From Albugo candida (taxonomy: Eukaryota; Oomycota; Peronosporomycetes; Albuginales; Albuginaceae): a stretch of DNA of 64,000 bases. The translations under genes and the position numbers were made by a program. The notes beneath the pieces were generated by a model. The model saw only the letters and a list, made by a program, of their open reading frames with translations, made no database searches and was not told the DNA's origin. This document shows, piece after piece, positions 55,415 through 64,000 of this stretch. Numbering within the stretch: the first letter of the stretch is position 1; every line of letters starts with the position of its first letter. The stretch covers positions 310,001 through 374,000 of the forward strand of contig CAJNAR010000013.1 in the NCBI GenBank assembly GCA_905220665.1. Reading direction: 5' to 3'.

Positions 55415-58400
55415 TGTGACTCGTATATCCTACAAATCGACCGACGTCTCAGACATTGTCTACAACAAAAGCCATTTCTGACGTTATTATCCAAATTTTG
55501 TAGTTCAGTACGTGAAATGCTTCCCTTTGCAAGCCAACACTGTCGATGAAAGAAAACTAAAACACCCAAACCATTCCAGAACTGACATAGACTTTCTTTA
55601 CTCCATAAAGATAACTAATCCCGGGTCGTATGGTAAGGTATGAAATAGATCAACGTTGCATCAGATTTTACACAATATATCTACTCCATTACGTTTTCGT
55701 TAATATGAAATGTTAACTTTCTTACTTCATGCATACAAGGCCTGGCATACCAACCTTAATTAAAACCACTTTTTGCGCTTGGGTGTGACTCGTATAATAT
55801 AAAAACGTACAACAGCTAGGAAAACCTCTTACCTGAAAACATTTATGGGTTTGTCACCAAAAACTTAGAAAGTTCAGTATCTCCAATCAACACTTCGTAA
55901 TCGCACGCAAAAGAGCAAAGACTCGTATTGTTCCCAAAAATAGTACCAGAACAGACATAAGTTTCAGTTCCTTCATTGATAGAAATAATCTAGCGTTGTC
56001 TTGGTATATTTAAAAGCAGTAACCGTTGGACCTCATTGTTCAGATTAACCCACCTAACCATTACATTCTTATGTGTTGGAATATGCAGTTTGCTACTACA
56101 TGCTTTTAGGCATAGCATCAGAACTTCAAATCAAAGGATTCGTGGATTTAACTGTGACTCGTATATCCTACAAATCGACCGACGTCTCAGACATTGTCTA
56201 CAACAAAAGCCATTTCTGACGTTATTATCCAAATTTTGTAGTTCAGTACGTGAAATGCTTCCCTTTGCAAGCCAACACTGTCGATGAAAGAAAACTAAAA
56301 CACCCAAACCATTCCAGAACTGACATAGACTTTCTTTACTCCATAAAGATAACTAATCCCGGGTCGTATGGTAAGGTATGAAATAGATCAACGTTGCATC
56401 AGATTTTACACAATATATCTACTCCATTACGTTTTCGTTAATATGAAATGTTAAGTTTCTTACTTCATGCATACAAGGCCTGGCATACCAACCTTAATTA
56501 AAACCACTTTTTGCGCTTGGGTGTGACTCGTATAATATAAAAACGTACAACAGCTAGGAAAACCTCTTACCTGAAAACATTTATGGGTTTGTCACCAAAA
56601 ACTTAGAAAGTTCAGTATCTCCAATCAACACTTCGTAATCGCACGCAAAAGAGCAAAGACTCGTATTGTTCCCAAAAATAGTACCAGAACAGACATAAGT
56701 TTCAGTTCCTTCATTGATAGAAATAATCTAGCGTTGTCTTGGTATATTTAAAAGCAGTAACCGTTGGACCTCATTGTTCAGATTAACCCACCTAACCATT
56801 ACATTCTTATGTGTTGGAATATGCAGTTTGCTACTACATGCTTTTAGGCATAGCATCAGAACTTCAAATCAAAGGATTCGTGGATTTAACTGTGACTCGT
56901 ATATCCTACAAATCGACCGACGTCTCAGACATTGTCTACAACAAAAGCCATTTCTGACGTTATTATCCAAATTTTGTAGTTCAGTACGTGAAATGCTTCC
57001 CTTTGCAAGCCAACACTGTCGATGAAAGAAAACTAAAACACCCAAACCATTCCAGAACTGACATAGACTTTCTTTACTCCATAAAGATAACTAATCCCGG
57101 GTCGTATGGTAAGGTATGAAATAGATCAACGTTGCATCAGATTTTACACAATATATCTACTCCATTACGTTTTCGTTAATATGAAATGTTAAGTTTCTTA
57201 CTTCATGCATACAAGGCCTGGCATACCAACCTTAATTAAAACCACTTTTTGCGCTTGGGTGTGACTCGTATAATATAAAAACGTACAACAGCTAGGAAAA
57301 CCTCTTACCTGAAAACATTTATGGGTTTGTCACCAAAAACTTAGAAAGTTCAGTATCTCCAATCACCACTTCGTAATCGCACGCAAAAGAGCAAAGACTC
57401 GTATTGTTCCCAAAAATAGTACCAGAACAGACATAAGTTTCAGTTCCTTCATTGATAGAAATAATCTAGCGTTGTCTTGGTATATTTAAAAGCAGTAACC
57501 GTTGGATCCACCTAACCATTACATTCTTATGTGTTGGAATATGCAGTTTGCTACTACATGCTTTCAGGCATAGCATCAGAACTTCAAATCAAAGGATTCG
57601 TGGATTTAACTGTGACTCGTATATCCTACAAATCGACCGACGTCTCAGACATTGTCTACAACAAAAGCCATTTCTGACGTTATTATCCAAATTTTGTAGT
57701 TCAGTACGTGAAATGCTTCCCTTTGCAAGCCAACACTATCGATGAAAGAAAACTAAAACACCCAAACCATTCCAGAACTGACATAGACTTTCTTTACTCC
57801 ATAAAGATAACTAATCCCGGGTCGTATGTAAGGTATGAAATAGATCAACGTTGCATCAGATTTTACACAATATATCTACTCCATTACGTTTTCGTTAATA
57901 TGAAATGTTAAGTTTCTTACTTCATGCATACAAGGCCTGGCATACCAACCTTAATTAAAACCACTTTTTGCGCTTGGGTGTGACTCGTATAATATAAAAA
58001 CGTACAACAGCTAGGAAAACCTCTTACCTGAAAACATTTATGGGTTTGTCACCAAAAACTTAGAAAGTTCAGTATCTCCAATCACCACTTCGTAATCGCA
58101 CGCAAAAGAGCAAAGACTCGTATTGTTCCCAAAAATAGTACCAGAACAGACATAAGTTTCAGTTCCTTCATTGATAGAAATAATCTAGCGTTGTCTTGGT
58201 ATATTTAAAAGCAGTAACCGTTGGATCTCATTGTTCAGATTAACCCACCTAACCATTACATTCTTATGTGTTGGAATATGCAGTTTGCTACTACATGCTT
58301 TCAGGCATAGCATCAGAACTTCAAATCAAAGGATTCGTGGATTTAACTGTGACTCGTATATCCTACAAATCGACCGACGTCTCAGACATTGTCTACAACA

Positions 58401-61400
58401 AAAGCCATTTCTGACGTTATTATCCAAATTTTGTAGTTCAGTACGTGAAATGCTTCCCTTTGCAAGCCAACACTGTCGATGAAAGAAAACTAAAACACCC
58501 AAACCATTCCAGAACTGACATAGACTTTCTTTACTCCATAAAGATAACTAATCCCGGGTCGTATGGTAAGGTATGAAATAGATCAACGTTGCATCAGATT
58601 TTACACAATATATCTACTCCATTACGTTTTCGTTAATATGAAATGTTAAGTTTCTTACTTCATGCATACAAGGCCTGGCATACCAACCTTAATTAAAACC
58701 ACTTTTTGCGCTTGGGTGTGACTCGTATAATATAAAAACGTACAACAGCTAGGAAAACCTCTTACCTGAAAACATTTATGGGTTTGTCACCAAAAACTTA
58801 GAAAGTTCAGTATCTCCAATCACCACTTCGTAATCGCACGCAAAAGAGCAAAGACTCGTATTGTTCCCAAAAATAGTACCAGAACAGACATAAGTTTCAG
58901 TTCCTTCATTGATAGAAATAATCTAGCGTTGTCTTGGTATATTTAAAAGCAGTAACCGTTGGATCTCATTGTTCAGATTAACCCACCTAACCATTACATT
59001 CTTATGTGTTGGAATATGCAGTTTGCTACTACATGCTTTCAGGCATAGCATCAGAACTTCAAATCAAAGGATTCGTGGATTTAACTGTGACTCGTATATC
59101 CTACAAATCGACCGACGTCTCAGACATTGTCTACAACAAAAGCCATTTCTGACGTTATTATCCAAATTTTGTAGTTCAGTACGTGAAATGCTTCCCTTTG
59201 CAAGCCAACACTGTCGATGAAAGAAAACTAAAACACCCAAACCATTCCAGAACTGACATAGACTTTCTTTACTCCATAAAGATAACTAATCCCGGGTCGT
59301 ATGGTAAGGTATGAAATAGATCAACGTTGCATCAGATTTTACACAATATATCTACTCCATTACGTTTTCGTTAATATGAAATGTTAAGTTTCTTACTTCA
59401 TGCATACAAGGCCTGGCATACCAACCTTAATTAAAACCACTTTTTGCGCTTGGGTGTGACTCGTATAATATAAAAACGTACAACAGCTAGGAAAACCTCT
59501 TACCTGAAAACATTTATGGGTTTGTCACCAAAAACTTAGAAAGTTCAGTATCTCCAATCAACACTTCGTAATCGCACGCAAAAGAGCAAAGACTCGTATT
59601 GTTCCCAAAAATAGTACCAGAACAGACATAAGTTTCAGTTCCTTCATTGATAGAAATAATCTAGCGTTGTCTTGGTATATTTAAAAGCAGTAACCGTTGG
59701 ATCTCATTGTTCAGATTAACCCACCTAACCATTACATTCTTATGTGTTGGAATATGCAGTTTGCTACTACATGCTTTCAGGCATAGCATCAGAACTTCAA
59801 ATCAAAGGATTCGTGGATTTAACTGTGACTCGTATATCCTACAAATCGACCGACGTCTCAGACATTGTCTACAACAAAAGCCATTTCTGACGTTATTATC
59901 CAAATTTTGTAGTTCAGTACGTGAAATGCTTCCCTTTGCAAGCCAACACTGTCGATGAAAGAAAACTAAAACACCCAAACCATTCCAGAACTGACATAGA
60001 CTTTCTTTACTCCATAAAGATAACTAATCCCGGGTCGTATGGTAAGGTATGAAATAGATCAACGTTGCATCAGATTTTACACAATATATCTACTCCATTA
60101 CGTTTTCGTTAATATGAAATGTTAACTTTCTTACTTCATGCATACAAGGCCTGGCATACCAACCTTAATTAAACCACTTTTTGCGCTTGGGTGTGACTCG
60201 TATAATATAAAAACGTACAACAGCTAGGAAAACCTCTTACCTGAAAACATTTATGGGTTTGTCACCAAAAACTTAGAAAGTTCAGTATCTCCAATCACCA
60301 CTTCGTAATCGCACGCAAAAGAGCAAAGACTCGTATTGTTCCCAAAAATAGTACCAGAACAGACACAAGTTTCAGTTCCTTCATTGATAGAAATAATCTA
60401 GCGTTGTCTTGGTATATTTAAAAGCAGTAACCGTTGGATCCACCTAACCATTACATTCTTATGTGTTGGAATATGCAGTTTGCTACTACATGCTTTTAGG
60501 CATAGCATCAGAACTTCAAATCAAAGGATTCGTGGATTTAACTGTGACTCGTATATCCTACAAATCGACCGACGTCTCAGACATTGTCTACAACAAAAGC
60601 CATTTCTGACGTTATTATCCAAATTTTGTAGTTCAGTACGTGAAATGCTTCCCTTTGCAAGCCAACACTGTCGATGAAAGAAAACTAAAACACCCAAACC
60701 ATTCCAGAACTGACATAGACTTTCTTTACTCCATAAAGATAACTAATCCCGGGTCGTATGGTAAGGTATGAAATAGATCAACGTTGCACAGATTTTACAC
60801 AATATATCTACTCCATTACGTTTTCGTTAATATGAAATGTTAAGTTTCTTACTTCATGCACACAAGGCCTGGCATACCAACCTTAATTAAAACCACTTTT
60901 TGCGCTTGGGTGTGACTCGTATAATATAAAAACGTACAACAGCTAGGAAAACCTCTTACCTGAAAACATTTATGGGTTTGTCACCAAAAACTTAGAAAGT
61001 TCAGTATCTCCAATCACCACTTCGTAATCGCACGCAAAAGAGCAAAGACTCGTATTGTTCCCAAAAATAGTACCAGAACAGACATAAGTTTCAGTTCCTT
61101 CATTGATAGAAATAATCTAGCGTTGTCTTGGTATATTTAAAAGCAGTAACCGTTGGATCTCATTGTTCAGATTAACCCACCTAACCATTACATTCTTATG
61201 TGTTGGAATATGCAGTTTGCTACTACATGCTTTCAGGCATAGCATCAGAACTTCAAATCAAAGGATTCGTGGATTTAACTGTGACTCGTATATCCTACAA
61301 ATCGACCGACGTCTCAGACATTGTCTACAACAAAAGCCATTTCTGACGTTATTATCCAAATTTTGTAGTTCAGTACGTGAAATGCTTCCCTTTGCAAGCC

Positions 61401-64000
61401 AACACTGTCGATGAAAGAAAACTAAAACACCCAAACCATTCCAGAACTGACATAGACTTTCTTTACTCCATAAAGATAACTAATCCCGGGTCGTATGGTA
61501 AGGTATGAAATAGATCAACGTTGCATCAGATTTTACACAATATATCTACTCCATTACGTTTTCGTTAATATGAAATGTTAAGTTTCTTACTTCATGCATA
61601 CAAGGCCTGGCATACCAACCTTAATTAAAACCACTTTTTGCGCTTGGGTGTGACTCGTATAATATAAAAACGTACAACAGCTAGGAAAACCTCTTACCTG
61701 AAAACATTTATGGGTTTGTCACCAAAAACTTAGAAAGTTCAGTATCTCCAATCACCACTTCGTAATCGCACGCAAAAGAGCAAAGACTCGTATTGTTCCC
61801 AAAAATAGTACCAGAACAGACATAAGTTTCAGTTCCTTCATTGATAGAAATAATCTAGCGTTGTCTTGGTATATTTAAAAGCAGTAACCGTTGGATCTCA
61901 TTGTTCAGATTAACCCACCTAACCATTACATTCTTATGTGTTGGAATATGCAGTTTGCTACTACATGCTTTCAGGCATAGCATCAGAACTTCAAATCAAA
62001 GGATTCGTGGATTTAACTGTGACTCGTATATCCTACAAATCGACCGACGTCTCAGACATTGTCTACAACAAAAGCCATTTCTGACGTTATTATCCAAATT
62101 TTGTAGTTCAGTACGTGAAATGCTTCCCTTTGCAAGCCAACACTGTCGATGAAAGAAAACTAAAACACCCAAACCATTCCAGAACTGACATAGACTTTCT
62201 TTACTCCATAAAGATAACTAATCCCGGGTCGTATGGTAAGGTATGAAATAGATCAACGTTGCATCAGATTTTACACAATATATCTACTCCATTACGTTTT
62301 CGTTAATATGAAATGTTAAGTTTCTTACTTCATGCATACAAGGCCTGGCATACCAACCTTAATTAAACCACTTTTTGCGCTTGGGTGTGACTCGTATAAT
62401 ATAAAAACGTACAACAGCTAGGAAAACCTCTTACCTGAAAACATTTATGGGTTTGTCACCAAAAACTTAGAAAGTTCAGTATCTCCAATCACCACTTCGT
62501 AATCGCACGCAAAAGAGCAAAGACTCGTATTGTTCCCAAAAATAGTACCAGAACAGACATAAGTTTCAGTTCCTTCATTGATAGAAATAATCTAGCGTTG
62601 TCTTGTATATTTAAAAGCAGTAACCGTTGGATCCACCTAACCATTACATTCTTATGTGTTGGAATATGCAGTTTGCTACTACATGCTTTCAGGCATAGCA
62701 TCAGAACTTCAAATCAAAGGATTCGTGGATTTAACTGTGACTCGTATATCCTACAAATCGACCGACGTCTCAGACATTGTCTACAACAAAAGCCATTTCT
62801 GACGTTATTATCCAAATTTTGTAGTTCAGTACGTGAAATGCTTCCCTTTGCAAGCCAACACTGTCGATGAAAGAAAACTAAAACACCCAAACCATTCCAG
62901 AACTGACATAGACTTTCTTTACTCCATAAAGATAACTAATCCCGGGTCGTATGGTAAGGTATGAATAGATCAACGTTGCATCAGATTTACACAATATATC
63001 TACTCCATTACGTTTTCGTTAATATGAAATGTTAAGTTTCTTACTTCATGCATACAAGGCCTGGCATACCAACCTTAATTAAAACCACTTTTTGCGCTTG
63101 GGTGTGACTCGTATAATATAAAAACGTACAACAGCTAGGAAAACCTCTTACCTGAAAACATTTATGGGTTTGTCACCAAAAACTTAGAAAGTTCAGTATC
63201 TCCAATCACCACTTCGTAATCGCACGCAAAAGAGCAAAGACTCGTATTGTTCCCAAAAATAGTACCAGAACAGACATAAGTTTCAGTTCCTTCATTGATA
63301 GAAATAATCTAGCGTTGTCTTGGTATATTTAAAAGCAGTAACCGTTGGATCTCATTGTTCAGATTAACCCACCTAACCATTACATTCTTATGTGTTGGAA
63401 TATGCAGTTTGCTACTACATGCTTTCAGGCATAGCATCAGAACTTCAAATCAAAGGATTCGTGGATTTAACTGTGACTCGTATATCCTACAAATCGACCG
63501 ACGTCTCAGACATTGTCTACAACAAAAGCCATTTCTGACGTTATTATCCAAATTTTGTAGTTCAGTACGTGAAATGCTTCCCTTTGCAAGCCAACACTGT
63601 CGATGAAAGAAAACTAAAACACCCAAACCATTCCAGAACTGACATAGACTTTCTTTACTCCATAAAGATAACTAATCCCGGGTCGTATGGTAAGGTATGA
63701 AATAGATCAACGTTGCATCAGATTTTACACAATATATCTACTCCATTACGTTTTCGTTAATATGAAATGTTAAGTTTCTTACTTCATGCATACAAGGCCT
63801 GGCATACCAACCTTAATTAAAACCACTTTTTGCGCTTGGGTGTGACTCGTATAATATAAAAACGTACAACAGCTAGGAAAACCTCTTACCTGAAAACATT
63901 TATGGGTTTGTCACCAAAAACTTAGAAAGTTCAGTATCTCCAATCACCACTTCGTAATCGCACGCAAAAGAGCAAAGACTCGTATTGTTCCCAAAAAAGT
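55415..64000. repeat. Homogeneous satellite array, 738-bp dimer of 369-bp monomers
   Basis: Type-A monomers start with tgtgactcgtatatcc at 55415, 56153, 56891, 57611, 58348, 59086, 59824, 60543, 61280, 62018, 62736 and 63472. Each is followed about 369 bases later by a type-B monomer starting tgtgactcgtataata (for example 56522). A and B are related (shared ttcagta, agaactgacata/agaacagacata, and gataactaatc/gaaataatc at matching positions) but clearly different. Units are nearly identical except for an 18-bp deletion in three of them and single-base changes. The array continues past the window. No gene; the recurring 83-codon ORF is a by-product of repetition. Confidence 0.95.

Noticed and set aside
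56036..56287. An 83-codon ORF repeated in every satellite dimer (also 65-90 codon versions)
   Set aside because: Its preservation is explained by near-identity of the repeats at DNA level. It crosses the A/B monomer boundary, has no motif or splice context, and is shortened wherever the 18-bp deletion occurs.
55415..64000. CRISPR-like array
   Set aside because: The repeats are 738-bp tandem units without spacers, in a eukaryotic genome.

Overview
This window looks like nuclear DNA from an oomycete (water mould), probably an AT-rich one such as a white rust (Albugo-like). That is inferred from three things: very short introns (35-65 nt), an oomycete-type initiator sequence just upstream of at least two ATGs, and protein types typical of stramenopiles, such as a PX-tailed myosin, a temptin-domain surface protein and bZIPs with an altered basic region. 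The genus is a guess. No CRISPR array, operon or credible RNA gene was seen.

Layout. 1-2.9 kb: the first exon of an unknown gene leaving the left edge, then a kinesin-1-like gene whose end is either spliced by a 37-nt intron or frameshifted. 3.2-11 kb: an accessory block made of a segment present twice (about 3205-5975 and 6083-10975). The second copy is split by an internally deleted Ty1/copia retrotransposon (8035-10423). A long imperfect hairpin follows at 10983-11150. 11.4-20.9 kb: a compact housekeeping cluster with AAR2, a temptin-like protein, a YbaK-domain protein, PHF5A/RDS3, a two-HMG-box protein and a 1455-residue PX-tailed myosin. 20.9-29.3 kb: gene-poor, with one decayed copy of the repeated 154-residue ORF family. 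29.3-30.8 kb: two small convergent bZIP-like genes with His at the invariant Asn position. 31.6-35.1 kb: a many-exon HEAT-repeat gene, possibly Integrator subunit 7. 35.1-39.2 kb: sparse, with transposon scraps, a copia LTR remnant and a 31-bp minisatellite ending about 100 bp before the next gene. 39.2-40.8 kb: a secreted purple acid phosphatase. 44-45.4 kb: an unrecognised gene and a possible small secreted protein. 46.3-52.5 kb: a decayed hAT transposon abutting a decayed full-length copia element, both on the minus strand. 52.95-64.0 kb: the edge of a satellite array. Its unit is a 738-bp dimer of two related 369-bp monomers. The array is diverged on the left, interrupted by a truncated copia copy, and highly uniform from 55.4 kb to the right end, where the window cuts it.

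AAR2 and PHF5A both serve the spliceosome (U5/Prp8 maturation and SF3b), and they lie within 2 kb of each other in a genome with near-minimal introns. Kinesin and myosin are cytoskeletal motors. The temptin protein and the phosphatase are predicted to leave the cell. The rest is mainly transposon and satellite sequence. Exon structures were worked out by hand from reading frame and GT/AG signals, without transcript or database support. Family names rest on recognised motifs.
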